Notes: a model not told the origin generated them from the sequence alone. DNA of 64,000 nt from Streptomyces sp. SW4 (GCA_003248315.1 QKWM01000004.1:2787001-2851000); one strand, 5' to 3'; positions 50,574 through 60,174 are shown, numbered from the stretch's first letter. Numbers and translations are program-made.

Positions 50574-53102
50574 CTACTCCGTCTTGATCGCGGTCAGCAT
50601 GTTCAGCCGCGCCGCCCGGCGGGCCGGCCACAGCGCCGCCAGGACGCCGACCACCGCGGCCAGGGCCAGGAAGACCGCCATCCGGCCCCACGGCAGCACC
50701 AGCTCGTACGTCGCCAGCGTCGAGCCCATCAGCTCACCGGCCGCCCAGCCGAAGAACACGCCGAGCCCGATGCCGAGCACCCCGCCGAACAGGGAGATCA
50801 CCAGGGACTCCAGGCGGACCATCCGCTTGATGCCCCGGCGGTCCAGGCCGATCGCCCGCAGCATGCCGATCTCCTGGGAGCGCTCGAAGACCGACATGGC
50901 CAGGGTGTTGACGACCCCGAGGACCGCCACGATCACGGCCATGGCCAGCAGCCCGTAGAGCATGTTCAGCATCAGGGTGAACATCTGCGCGATCTCCTGC
51001 GAGATGTCCTTCTTGTCCTGGACCTTGATCGCCGGGTTGGTGCCCAGCGCCTCGGTCAGCCGGTCCTTCACCGCGTCCGAGGTGCCGCCGTCCGTCTTCA
51101 CCATGACCTGCATGTCGACGGGGTCCTGCTGGTGCGGGGCGAGGGTGGCGGTGTCGAGGAGGATGCCGCGGATCATCTCGTTGCCCTGGTAGACCCCGGC
51201 CACCGTGAGCTTCTGCTTCGCGCCGTCCTCGTAGGAGACGGTGAAGGCCGAACCGGCCTTCCAGCCGTGCTCCTTCGCGGTGGTGTCGTCCACGACGACG
51301 TCCGTGCCGCCGACCCGGAACCCGCCGTCCTCGAGGGGGAGGTCGGTGAGCCGGCCGATGGTGGAGCCGTCGACGCCGGTGAGGTACTCGGTGGAGCCGT
51401 CGATCCGGGAGGGGGCGTTGCGCAGCGGGCTGGTGGCGGTGACCCCGTCGACCCGCCGGAGCTTCTCGGCGACGTCCGGCGACAGCGGGTTGTGGTTCGC
51501 CATCGAGACCACGTAGTCGGCCTCGATCGCCGACGACGCCATCTTGTCGATCGACTTCTGCAGGCTGCCCGCCATCACCGTCATGCCGGTGATCAGCGTC
51601 AGGCCGATCATCAGCGCCGAGGCGGTGGCGGCGGTACGGCGCGGGTTGCGCACCGAGTTCTGCCGGGCGAGCTTGCCCGAGACGCCGAACGCGCGCAGCA
51701 CCGGCGCCGCGGCGGCGATCAGCGGGCGGGACAGCAGCGGGGTGAGCACGAACACGCCGATGATCAGCAGGACCGCGCCGAGACCCATCGGGGCCTGCCC
51801 GTCCGAGCCGCCCATCGTGGTCGCCGCGAGGACCACCGCGACGCCGGCCCCCGAGAACAGCGCGCCGATCGTGTTGCGCAGCACCAGCGACTTGGTCGTC
51901 GCCCGGGCGTGCAGGCTGCTCATCGCCGCCACCGGCGGGATCTTCGCCGCGCGGCGGCCCGGCAGCCACGCCGCCAGCATGGTGACCAGGACGCCGACCG
52001 CCAGGGCCGCGGCCACCGTGCCCGGGGTGACGACCAGGGGCCCGTCCGGCACGGTCGCGTCGAACGCGCCCATCAGGGAGCGCAGCCCGGCGCCGATGCC
52101 GACACCGGCGAACAGGCCGGCCACGGCGGCGACCGCGCCGACCACGAACGCCTCGATCAGCACCGAGCGGGTGACCTGCCGGCGGGAGGCGCCGACCGCC
52201 CGCAGCAGCGCCAGCTCCTTGGTGCGCTGGGCGACCAGCATGGTGAAGGTGTTGGCGATGATGAAGGTGCCGACGAACAGCGCGATGCCCGCGAAGACCA
52301 GCAGGCCCTGCTTCATCCCGCTCATCGACGAGGCGATCGCCTCCGCCTGGTCGTCGGCGAGCTGCTCGCCGGTGGTGGTCTCCACGACGCCCTTGGGCAG
52401 GGCCCGGTCCAGCTCGGCCTTGAGCGCGGCCTGGGTGACGCCGGCCTTCGCCCGGACGTCGATCTCGTCGTAGGTGCCCGTCTTGCCGAACAGCCGCTGC
52501 GCGGTCACCGTGTCGAACAGGGCGAGGCTGCCGCCGGCGGCGACGTTGCCGTCGTCGGTGGTGAAGACGCCGGTGATCTTCGGGGTGAGCACCGGGCCGT
52601 CGACCGACAGCCGCACGGTGTCGCCGACCCCGTAGCCGGTGCGCTCGGCGGTCTCCGCGTCGATGAGGATCTCGCCCTCGCCCCGGGGGGCGCGGCCGTC
52701 GACCAGCGGGTACCGGGGGTCCTTGTCGCCCCAGTAGTTGCCGCCCTGCGTGCTGAAGCCGTCGCCGATCAGCCTGCCGTCCTTGTCGGCGACGGCGGTG
52801 AAGCCGCGCACGACGCCGATCGCGGAGGCGGCGCCGGGCACCCGGGCGCTCCGGTCCAGCAGGGCGTCGGTCAGCTCCTGCTGCTTGCCGACCCGGTCGC
52901 CCCGGGCGTCCTGGTAGTCCGGTGTGACGGCGACGTCGACCTGGTCGAAGCCCTTGGCGGAGCTCTTCTGGTAGGCGTCGGAGATGGTGTTGGTGAAGAC
53001 CAGGGTGCCCGACACGAACGCCACGCCGAGCATCACGGCGAGCACGGTCATCAACAGCCTGGCCTTGTGCGCGAGGACGTTGCGCAAGGCGGTACGGAAC
53101 AT
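50574..53102 (-). CDS. ABC transporter permease, MacB/FtsX type (second system)
   Basis: 842 residues, intact. It has the same architecture as the permease at 21912-24479: first helix (ARLLMTVLAVMLGVAFVSGT), extracellular MacB domain, FtsX bundle with AQRTKELALLRAVGASRRQV near residue 280, a second extracellular domain, then RSQEIGMLRAIGLDRRGI and LWPARRAARLNMLTAIKTE at the end. Overall order and motif spacing show shared ancestry with the first system. The start is ATG 53102, 79 bases after its ATPase stop, with no clear ribosome-binding site. The substrate is unknown. Confidence 0.92.
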   Translation of the reverse strand: MFRTALRNVLAHKARLLMTVLAVMLGVAFVSGTLVFTNTISDAYQKSSAKGFDQVDVAVTPDYQDARGDRVGKQQELTDALLDRSARVPGAASAIGVVRGFTAVADKDGRLIGDGFSTQGGNYWGDKDPRYPLVDGRAPRGEGEILIDAETAERTGYGVGDTVRLSVDGPVLTPKITGVFTTDDGNVAAGGSLALFDTVTAQRLFGKTGTYDEIDVRAKAGVTQAALKAELDRALPKGVVETTTGEQLADDQAEAIASSMSGMKQGLLVFAGIALFVGTFIIANTFTMLVAQRTKELALLRAVGASRRQVTRSVLIEAFVVGAVAAVAGLFAGVGIGAGLRSLMGAFDATVPDGPLVVTPGTVAAALAVGVLVTMLAAWLPGRRAAKIPPVAAMSSLHARATTKSLVLRNTIGALFSGAGVAVVLAATTMGGSDGQAPMGLGAVLLIIGVFVLTPLLSRPLIAAAAPVLRAFGVSGKLARQNSVRNPRRTAATASALMIGLTLITGMTVMAGSLQKSIDKMASSAIEADYVVSMANHNPLSPDVAEKLRRVDGVTATSPLRNAPSRIDGSTEYLTGVDGSTIGRLTDLPLEDGGFRVGGTDVVVDDTTAKEHGWKAGSAFTVSYEDGAKQKLTVAGVYQGNEMIRGILLDTATLAPHQQDPVDMQVMVKTDGGTSDAVKDRLTEALGTNPAIKVQDKKDISQEIAQMFTLMLNMLYGLLAMAVIVAVLGVVNTLAMSVFERSQEIGMLRAIGLDRRGIKRMVRLESLVISLFGGVLGIGLGVFFGWAAGELMGSTLATYELVLPWGRMAVFLALAAVVGVLAALWPARRAARLNMLTAIKTE

Positions 53103-53181
53103 GGGGGTCTTCTCAGTCCAGACAGACGTACGACTCAGGGGAACGAGGGGGGAGGAGGGCGCCGGCCGGTGGCCGCGGGTG

Positions 53182-53952
53182 TCAGCTGGTGCGGCCCTTG
53201 GCGTCGAACCGCTTCATGCGGTCCAGCACCGAGTCGGCGGTCGGCCCGTGCACCTCGTCGACGATCCGTCCGTCCGCGAGGAAGACCACCCGGTCCGCGT
53301 AGGCGGCGGCCACCGGGTCGTGGGTCACCATCACCACGGTCTGCCCCAGCTCGCGCACCGAGTTGCGCAGGAAGCCCAGCACCTCGGCGCCCGAGCGGGA
53401 GTCGAGGTTGCCGGTGGGCTCGTCCCCGAAGATGATCTCCGGCTTGGAGGCCAGGGCGCGGGCCACGGCGACGCGCTGCTGCTGGCCGCCGGAGAGCTGG
53501 GAGGGGCGGTGGCCGAGCCGGCCGGACAGCCCGACCATCTGGATGACGGTGTCCAGCCACTGCTTGTCCGGCCTGCGGCCCGCGATGTCCATCGGCAGGG
53601 TGATGTTCTCCAGGGCGGTCAGGGTCGGCAGCAGGTTGAACGCCTGGAAGATGAAGCCGATCTTGTCCCGGCGCAACTTGGTGAGCTGCTTGTCCTTCAG
53701 GGAGCCCAGCTCGGTGTCGCCGATGCGCACGGAGCCTGAGGAGAACGTGTCCAGGCCCGCCACGCAGTGCATCAGCGTGGACTTGCCGGAGCCGGAGGGG
53801 CCCATGATCGCGGTGAACCGGGCGCGCGGGAAGTCGACGGAGACCCGGTCGAGGGCGACCACCTGGGTCTCGCCCTGGCCATAGATCTTCGACAGCTCCG
53901 TGGCGCGCGCGGCCACGGCGGTGGACCGGTCGGCAAGAGGTGTGGTGGTCAC
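53182..53952 (-). CDS. ABC transporter ATPase, MacB/LolD family (second system)
   Basis: 256 residues. Walker A MGPSGSGKSTLMHC, Q-loop FQAFNLLPTLTALENITLP, signature LSGGQQQRVAVARALA, Walker B IIFGDEPTGNLDS, His-switch MVTHDP. It is strikingly similar through the core to the ATPase at 21127-21915, including the end VLDRMKRFDAKGRTS (there VLDRMKDFDARGRTS). GTG 53952 has AGGAG 9 bases upstream. It is the first gene of a two-gene unit with the permease. Confidence 0.94.
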   Translation of the reverse strand: MTTTPLADRSTAVAARATELSKIYGQGETQVVALDRVSVDFPRARFTAIMGPSGSGKSTLMHCVAGLDTFSSGSVRIGDTELGSLKDKQLTKLRRDKIGFIFQAFNLLPTLTALENITLPMDIAGRRPDKQWLDTVIQMVGLSGRLGHRPSQLSGGQQQRVAVARALASKPEIIFGDEPTGNLDSRSGAEVLGFLRNSVRELGQTVVMVTHDPVAAAYADRVVFLADGRIVDEVHGPTADSVLDRMKRFDAKGRTS

Positions 53953-54353
53953 GGGAGGGTGCTCCTGACGGTACGACGGTGTGTGCGGAACTCATCCATC
54001 GTCTCGGCCGCGGGAGGCCCTGGAGTCAGCCGCTGTTCCGGTTCCGGGGGGCGACTCGGGTCGGACGCCGGCCGGCCGCGTCATACCTGGGGAGGACGGG
54101 CGACCCCGACACCTGCGGTTTTCCGCCGACCGGGGGAGAACAGGTCGTACGCCCTGGTCGGGACGGTGAAATTCCGTCATTCCGCACCCGCGGCCGTCCG
54201 CCGCACGCAAGGCTGTTGGCAGGTGCTGAAGCCCGCTCGTGGGGCTGATGCTCCCTCAGACATCAATAAAATAAGACAACATCGGGTCCTCGCGCCGGTG
54301 TTCGACAGGTGGGTCCCGATAGGCTCGGGATCTCGACGCGGAGCCCACGGCCT
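53953..54353. other. Intergenic region upstream of bldA
   Basis: 401 bases without a credible gene. The last third contains the most AT-rich patch of the neighbourhood (about 54257-54284, around CATCAATAAAATAAGACAAC), roughly 70-100 bases before the tRNA. It is the best candidate for the bldA promoter region. The ABC ATPase promoter should be near 53960-54030. Confidence 0.5.
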
Positions 54354-54437
54354 GCCCGGATGGTGGAATGCAGACACGGCGAGCTTAAACCTCGCTGCCC
54401 CTTCGCGGGCGTGCCGGTTCAAGTCCGGCTCCGGGCA
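54354..54437 (+). tRNA. bldA: tRNA-Leu (anticodon TAA), bldA
   Basis: An 84-base gene. The acceptor arms GCCCGGA (54354-54360) and TCCGGGC (54430-54436) pair perfectly. The anticodon stem GCGAG/CTCGC encloses CTTAAAC, giving anticodon TAA at 54386-54388. A long variable arm (class II) and GTTCAAGTC T arm fit leucine tRNAs. The 3' CCA is not encoded. In Streptomyces this is the only tRNA that reads UUA efficiently; loss blocks aerial growth and much antibiotic production. I noticed no in-frame TTA codon in the protein genes of this window, but I did not search codon by codon. Confidence 0.95.
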
Positions 54438-54523
54438 CCTTCCACGCCGTCGATTCCCTCAGGACGTCACCGCCGACCCGTTGACAGTGAGCGGGCCCGG
54501 CCGGACACTCACGTCAGCACGTG

Positions 54524-54539
54524 GTGAAGGAAATTTCAC
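54524..54539. promoter_or_regulatory. Inverted repeat just before pobA
   Basis: GTGAA-N6-TTCAC lies 64 bases before the pobA start. A TTGACA at 54481 could be a -35 element. The site may bind a PobR-like regulator; none is encoded nearby. Confidence 0.35.
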
Positions 54540-54602
54540 TACGCGAACAGCGCCGCAGTGAGGCGCCGCGACGGCAACGACGCCAACCGAAGGGAACGAC
54601 CG

Positions 54603-55786
54603 ATGCGCACCACCGTCGGGATCATCGGAGCCGGCCCGGCCGGCCTGCTCCTCGCCCGGCTGCTCCACACCGCCGGAATCGACTCGGTCGTCCTGGAGAG
54701 CCGTGACCGCGCCTACGTCGAGCGCCGCCAGCGCGCCGGGATCCTGGAGCAGGGGACCGTGGACGTCCTGCGCGCGGCCGGCGCCGGCGAGCGGATGGAC
54801 CGCGAGGGCCTGCGCCACGACGGCATCGAGCTGCGCTTCGACCGCCGGCGCCACCGCGTCGACTTCCCCGCCCTCACCGGCGGCAGGTCGGTCATGGTCT
54901 ACGCCCAGACCGAGGTCTGCAAGGACCTCATCGCCCTCCAGACCGAGGAGGGCGGCCCGCTGCTGTTCGAGGCGGAGGCGCTCGCCGTCGAGGGCGCCGC
55001 CACCGACCGCCCGCGCGTCCGCTTCCGCCGCGGCGGCCCGCAGGGCGCCGAGGAGGTGCTGGAGTGCGACTACGTCGTCGGCTGCGACGGCTTCTGGGGT
55101 GTCGCCCGCAAGGCGATACCCGCCCACCTCGTCCGCACCTTCGAACGCACGTACCCCTACGGCTGGCTCGGCGTCCTCGCCGACGTCGCCCCTCGCACGA
55201 CGAGCTGGTCTACGCCCGCCACGACCGCGGCTTCGCCCTGCTGTCCATGCGCTCCCCGTCCGTCTCCCGCCTCTACCTCCAGGTCCCCGCGGACACGGAC
55301 GCCGAGAGCTGGGCCGACGAGGAGATCTGGGACGAGCTGGCACGCCGCTTCGAGACGGCCGACGACTGGCGCCTCGAGCGCGGACCGATCACCCAGAAGT
55401 CGGTCACCCCCATGCGCTCCTACGTGCACGAGCCGATGCGGCACGGCCGCCTCTTCCTGGCCGGGGACGCCGCCCACATCGTGCCGCCCACCGGCGCCAA
55501 AGGGCTCAACCTCGCCGTCGGCGACGTCGTCACCTTCGCGCGGGCGCTCACCCACCAGCGCGAGACCGGCTCCGCCGAGCTGCTCGACGCCTACTCCGCG
55601 ACCTGCCTGCGCCGCGTCTGGCAGGCCGAGCGCTTCTCGTACGACATGACGACCCTGCTGCACCGGGCCCCGGGCGCCACCGGCTTCGACGACCGCCTCC
55701 AGCTCGCCCGCCTGGAGCGCATCGCCACCTCCCGCGCCGCCGAGACCGACCTCGCCGAGGCCTACACCGGCTTCCCCCTCAGGTGA
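54603..55786 (+). CDS. pobA: 4-hydroxybenzoate 3-monooxygenase
   Basis: 394 residues after restoring a base at 55189-55192, the normal length for the family. This FAD enzyme hydroxylates 4-hydroxybenzoate to protocatechuate with NAD(P)H and O2, feeding the beta-ketoadipate pathway. FAD motif VGIIGAGPAGLLLARLL at residues 5-21, VLESRDRAYVERRQRAGILE, the DG motif VVGCDGFWGVAR and the GD motif FLAGDAAHIVPPTGAKGLNL. The downstream pathway genes (pca) are not in the window. ATG 54603 follows AAGGGAACG. Confidence 0.93.
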
Positions 55787-55940
55787 ACCCGTTCGCCCCG
55801 GCCGTGAGGGGAATCACGAAGCGGCGTAGCGTGTTGGCCAGCAGCACGAGGGAAAGATCCTCCCCAAGCACTAGGGTCAATCCTTTGCCGTTCTATTACT
55901 CTTGAGCCAAGGCCTCGCACTGTGGCCATGGAGGAGTGAA

Positions 55941-56849
55941 ATGAGGAGCAGAAACCCGGTCTTCTCGCGACGGGGGTTCAGCCGCGACAACGGCTACGCG
56001 GGCTTCAACACCGCGCCGCAGGCCGGGGGACCCGCCGTCGCCACGCAGGCCAACCCGTACGCGCAGCCCACCGGCAACCCGTACGCCCAGAACCCCTACG
56101 CGCAGAACCCGTACGCCCAGCAGGGCCAGCAGTACGGCGCGCCGCCGCAGGCGCCGGCCGTCCCCGGCCGGATGACGATGGACGACGTCGTCATGCGCAC
56201 CGCCAGCACCCTCGGCCTGCTCGTGGTCACCGCGGCGCTGTCCTGGGCCCTGCTGCCGGTCGACGAGGCCAACCTCGGCCGGTCCTACGGCATCGCCATC
56301 GGTGCCGCGCTGATCGGCATGGTCCTGGCGCTCGTCCAGTCCTTCAAGCGCAAGGCCTCGCCCGCGCTGATCCTGACGTACGCCGCGTTCGAGGGCGTCT
56401 TCCTCGGCGTGATCTCCAACGCCATCGACACCCACGTGGCGAACGGCGCGGCCATGCAGGCCGTGATCGGCACGATGGCGGTCTTCGCCGGCGTGCTGGT
56501 GGCGTACAAGGCGGGCTGGATCCGCGTCAACCGCCGCTTCTACGGCTTCGTGATGGCCGCCGCCCTCGGTTTCGTCCTGCTGATGGCGGTGAACCTGCTG
56601 TTCGCCGTGTTCGGCGGCGGTGACGGCCTCGGCTTCCGCAGCGGTGCGCTCGGTGTCGTCTTCGGCGTCATCGGCATCATCCTCGGCGCCTGCTTCCTCG
56701 CCCTGGACTTCAAGCAGGTCGAGGACGGCATCGCCTACGGTGCCCCGCGCGAGGAGGCCTGGCTCGCGGCCTTCGGCCTCACCCTGACGCTGGTGTGGAT
56801 CTACCTCGAGTTCCTGAGGCTGATCTCGATCCTCAACAGCAGCGACTGA
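55941..56849 (+). CDS. Bax inhibitor-1/YccA family membrane protein
   Basis: 302 residues. A cytoplasmic N-terminus with NPYAQ repeats (about 40-65) precedes seven hydrophobic helices (about 95-295) with the family's acidic transmembrane positions, e.g. SPALILTYAAFEGVFLGVIS and LALDFKQVEDGI near the C-terminal half. Homologues act as pH-gated Ca2+ leak channels; the bacterial role is unclear. ATG 55941 has GAGGAG 4 bases upstream. The preceding 154 bases contain an AT-rich TCTATTACTC near 55890 that may be the promoter. Confidence 0.9.
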   Translation: MRSRNPVFSRRGFSRDNGYAGFNTAPQAGGPAVATQANPYAQPTGNPYAQNPYAQNPYAQQGQQYGAPPQAPAVPGRMTMDDVVMRTASTLGLLVVTAALSWALLPVDEANLGRSYGIAIGAALIGMVLALVQSFKRKASPALILTYAAFEGVFLGVISNAIDTHVANGAAMQAVIGTMAVFAGVLVAYKAGWIRVNRRFYGFVMAAALGFVLLMAVNLLFAVFGGGDGLGFRSGALGVVFGVIGIILGACFLALDFKQVEDGIAYGAPREEAWLAAFGLTLTLVWIYLEFLRLISILNSSD

Positions 56850-56884
56850 CGCGACGGCCGGCACCCGCCGGCCCAGGCGCGCAC

Positions 56885-56912
56885 AAGGGCCCCGGGATCT
56901 CCCGGGGCCCTT
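56885..56912. terminator. Perfect hairpin between convergent genes
   Basis: A 12-bp perfect stem (56885-56896 with 56901-56912) with a 4-base loop between the Bax1-I gene and the opposing DUF4287 gene. Confidence 0.85.
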
Positions 56913-56933
56913 CGTCGTCGTGACGGTGCCCGC

Positions 56934-57161
56934 CTAGAGCAGCTTGCGCGCGGCCCTCCTCAGGTCGTACTCGTGAATGATCGCCTTGGCATGGCCGTAG
57001 GCGAGGTCGTATTCGTGGCGGAGCCAGCTGACCTTCTCCTCGAAGCGGAGAGCGGGGCCCTCTTCGACGGTACGCAGCCAGTCGGAGATCTCACGACCGG
57101 TGCACTGGGGGATACGGGCGAGCAGGTTGCGATGGGTCTCCTCGGAGAGGACGTGGGACAT
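56934..57161 (-). CDS. Small DUF4287-type protein
   Basis: 75 residues, helical. HRNLLARIPQCTGREISDWL and RFEEKVSWLRHEYDLAYGHA are typical of the DUF4287 family, small proteins of unknown function with a helical fold. ATG 57161 has GGAGG 6 bases upstream; the ATG at 57179 lacks a site. It is divergent from the 103-residue gene at 57264. Confidence 0.75.
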   Translation of the reverse strand: MSHVLSEETHRNLLARIPQCTGREISDWLRTVEEGPALRFEEKVSWLRHEYDLAYGHAKAIIHEYDLRRAARKLL

Positions 57162-57263
57162 CGGCGCCTCCGGACGCATGGGATGTAAGCCGGTCCTTCA
57201 GGTCACCGTGCCTGAGCGTTCGCCCGTTGGCAACAGTCCCGCACCTCCGCGTACGCTCACGCC

Positions 57264-57575
57264 GTGGTTGATACGACGCCTCTGACCCGTGCGGTGGACC
57301 AGTTCGCCGATCGACTGCGGGCCGCCCCGCAGAGCCGCCTCCAGCGGGGGGCGGCCGCCGAGGCACTGGAGCTGGCCAGGGAACTCTCCCGCCGCGCCCA
57401 GCTCGCCGAGCGGCCCGGACACGAACCGCTGCGGATGCCCGACGCCGGCATGTTCGCCGCCGCCGACCAGGTCACCGTCGCCGCCCACGACCTGGCGCTC
57501 GTACTGAAGAGCGAGACGGAGATCGAGGAGGCGGTACGGCTGGTCGCGGACGCACAGAAACGCGCCGGGGTGTGA
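57264..57575 (+). CDS. Unknown helical protein
   Basis: 103 residues, no membrane segment. The predicted helices are rich in Ala, Leu, Glu and Arg (AVDQFADRLRAAPQSRLQ, AAAEALELARELSRRAQLA), with MPDAGMFAAADQVTVAAHDL in the middle. I do not recognise a family. Start GTG 57264. The terminator hairpin overlaps its stop codon. Confidence 0.65.
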   Translation: MVDTTPLTRAVDQFADRLRAAPQSRLQRGAAAEALELARELSRRAQLAERPGHEPLRMPDAGMFAAADQVTVAAHDLALVLKSETEIEEAVRLVADAQKRAGV

Positions 57576-57587
57576 AACCCCGGCGCG
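57561..57587. terminator. Hairpin spanning the stop codon of the preceding gene
   Basis: A perfect 11-bp stem (57561-57571 with 57577-57587) with a 5-base loop. The TGA at 57573-57575 lies in the loop, so the last codons form the left arm. It can also serve the convergent gene ending at 57618. Confidence 0.75.
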
Positions 57588-57617
57588 CGATGCGGCCGCC
57601 CGTCCCGCGGGCCCCGG

Positions 57618-58396
57618 CTACAGCGACGCGATGACGCGGTCCGCCAGGATGTAGACGCTCTCCTCGCCGCAGGCGAAGGTCAGCGCGTACGCCCCGAGAC
57701 GCCGGAGCCGCCCAGCAGCACCGGGGTCTCGCCCGCGCGCAGCGCGGCGGACAGACGCTCGGCGGTCTCCCGGTGGCCCGGGGTCATGCACAGGGTCGTG
57801 CCGTCGGCGAAGACGTACACGTCGAGGGTGCCCAGCGGGCCCGGGCGGACGTCCGCCAGCCCGACCCGGTCGGCGGCCAGCTCCTCCAGCGTGGCCACGG
57901 TGCGCTCGTGGTCGTCGACGGCCGGTGACGCGTGGGGCACGAAGTCCGGGTGCGAGGGGTGCCGGCGGCGGGCGGCGGCCAGTTCGGCGGACTCGCCGGA
58001 CGGCTCGTCGCTGTCCGCGCCCGGCTCCGTCACCGGCTCCAGGCCCGCGAGGTCGGCCGGCCGCGGCAGGAACAGCTCGCTGTCGGGCAGGCCCAGCAGC
58101 AGCGGCGTGTCGGAGGCGTCCCGCGCCTCCTGGGCGGCCCAGAACGCACGCGCCTCGGCCAGCTCCCGCTCCCGCTCCTCGGCCAGGGCCTCGGCCACCG
58201 CGGCGCGTATCTCCTCGGCGTCGGCGGTGCGCGCGGCGGGCACCCGGGCCGGCGCGGCGGCCGCGCGGCTCTCGGTCAGCTCGGTGTGCAGAGCCGCGAC
58301 CTGGCGGCGCAGCACCAGGACGCTGCGCAGGACGGCGACGCCCACGGCGCCGGTGGCGGCCGTGGTGAGCAGCAGGGCGATCTGTGTGGCGCTCAC
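57618..58396 (-). CDS. Membrane-anchored protein of unknown function
   Basis: 259 residues after restoring a base at 57692-57695. An N-terminal helix (IALLLTTAATGAVGVAVLRSVLVL) anchors a charged Ala/Glu-rich coiled region. The C-terminal domain (about 165-259) reads TLEELAADRVGLADVRPG, LDVYVFADGTTLCMTPGHRE and YALTFACGEESVYILADRVIASL. I do not recognise the family, but the last part looks like a compact alpha/beta domain. No operon partner is evident. Confidence 0.7.
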
Positions 58397-58552
58397 TGAC
58401 GTACTCCCGGTTCAAAGTCGACCCCCGACTTCCTACATCAGCTTGAAGGGCGGACTAACCCCCTGTCAGTGCGTAACGTCACGAAACGGACAGGACTTTG
58501 GGCCCGGCGGGGAGCGGTGTGGCTGGTCTGACCTGCGAGATCTGTGGGGCGA

Positions 58553-58588
58553 GGGAGATAGGTCACATCCTGGGGAGATTGGGTCACA
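58553..58588. repeat. Direct repeat GGGAGAT-N-GGTCACA, two copies
   Basis: GGGAGATAGGTCACA at 58553 and GGGAGATTGGGTCACA at 58573 are 20 bases apart (about two helical turns), in the 306-base gap before the unknown minus-strand gene starting at 58396. They may be an operator. The rest of the gap shows only the thiolase terminator. Confidence 0.45.
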
Positions 58589-58590
58589 AA

Positions 58591-58629
58591 ACGGCCCGGA
58601 ACCCTGTCGTGCGAGGGGTTCCGGGCCGT
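58591..58629 (-). terminator. Terminator of the thiolase gene
   Basis: A perfect 14-bp stem (58591-58604 with 58616-58629) with an 11-base loop, 74 bases beyond the thiolase stop on its strand. Confidence 0.75.
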
Positions 58630-58702
58630 CTGTCACGCTGGGTCTCCCAGGCGCTACTGACAGTCTTTCAACAGTGGCCGCCGGCCAGGCCGGCCGGCCC
58701 GG

Positions 58703-59921
58703 TCAGCTCAGGCGCTCGATGACCATGGCCATGCCCTGGCCGCCGCCGACGCACATCGTCTCCAGGCCGAACTGCTTGTCGTGCCACTGCAGCGAGTTGA
58801 TGAGCGTGGTGGTGATCCGGGCGCCGGTCATGCCGAAGGGGTGGCCCACGGCGATGGCGCCGCCGTTAACGTTCAGCTTCTCCAGCGGGATGCCGAGGTC
58901 CTGGTAGGAGGGGATGACCTGGGCGGCGAACGCCTCGTTGATCTCGACCAGGTCGATGTCGTCGATGGTCAGGCCGGCGCGCGACAGCGCCTGCTTGCTC
59001 GCCTCGACCGGGCCGAGGCCCATGATCTCGGGGAGAGGCCGGAGACGCCGGTGGAGACGATCCGGGCCAGCGGGGTCAGCCCCAGCTCGCGGGCCTTGGT
59101 GTCGCTCATGATGACCAGCGCGGCGGCGCCGTCGTTGAGCGGGCAGCAGTTGCCGGCGGTGACCAGGCCGTCGGGGCGGAAGGCCGGCTTCAGGCCCGCG
59201 ACGCCCTCCATCGTGACGCCGGGGCGGGGGCCGTCGTCCTTGGAGATCACCGTGCCGTCGGGCAGCGTGACCGGGGTGATCTCGCGCTCCCAGAAGCCGT
59301 TCTTGATGGCCTCCTCGGCGAGGTTCTGCGAGCGGACGCCGAACTCGTCCATCTCCTGGCGGGTGACGCCCTTCCAGCGGGCGAGGTTCTCGGCGGTCTG
59401 GCCCATCGCGATGTACGGGTCGGGCAGCAGGCCGTCCTCGCGCGGGTCGTGCCAGGTGGTGCCCTCCTGCTCGGCCACGGCCGCGGTGCGCGCCTCCGCC
59501 TCGGCGAACAGCGGGTTGTGCGTGTCCGGGAGGGTGTCGGAGTTGCCCTTGGTGAAGCGGGAGACCGTCTCGACGCCGGCCGAGATGAACACGTCGCCCT
59601 CGCCGGCCTTGATGGCGTGCAGGGCCATGCGGGAGGTCTGCAGGGACGAGGAGCAGTACCGGGTGATCGTGCAGCCCGGCAGGTGGTCCATGCCCATCTG
59701 CACGGCGACGATCCGGCCGAGGTTGTGGCCCTGCTCGCCGCCGGGCAGGCCGCAGCCGAGCATCAGGTCGTCGATGTCCTTCGGGTCCAGCTCCGGCACC
59801 TTGGCGAGGGCGGCCTGGATGATGGTCGCGGCCAGGTCGTCCGGGCGCAGGTCCTTCAGGGAGCCCTTGAAAGCGCGGCCGATGGGGAGCGGGCGGCGGA
59901 AACGATCACGGCTTCGGGCAT
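58703..59921 (-). CDS. Acetyl-CoA C-acyltransferase (thiolase)
   Basis: 406 residues after restoring bases at 59884-59887 and 59030-59033. Thiolases cleave or form acyl-CoA carbon bonds. It has the nucleophile Cys in TITRYCSSSLQTSRMA near residue 90, VEINEAFAAQ, the catalytic His in GGAIAVGHPFGMTGAR and the second Cys in ETMCVGGGQGMAMV. ATG 59921 has GGAG 6 bases upstream and opens MPEAVIVSAARSPIGRAF. Motifs do not decide between degradative and biosynthetic roles. No other beta-oxidation gene is adjacent. The 253 bases upstream to the SGNH gene look noncoding. Confidence 0.92.
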
Positions 59922-60174
59922 CACGGCTCCAGTGGCTTACGGGGAATCGGGCGGGCTGCTTGGGAAATTACCGGGAGGTATGGGCTGGGTCACGGGTCCG
60001 GCGGTGTGACATGGACCGCAGATTTCTAAGCGCTTGCTTGGGTCCGCGGCGGTGGGTCGACATGAGCGGGCGGTAGTCGCGGCGAGCGCCCCGGAGCTGC
60101 GCCCCCGGACCCCCGTCGCCCCGGCCGGCCTCGCCCGCAGGTACCGGACGGGCTGGTCGTGCCGCCCGGCGCGG

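Noticed and set aside
50325..53435. Plus-strand open frame of over 1000 codons opposite the second ABC permease
   Set aside because: Shadow frame; the minus strand carries complete MacB/FtsX and ATPase motifs.
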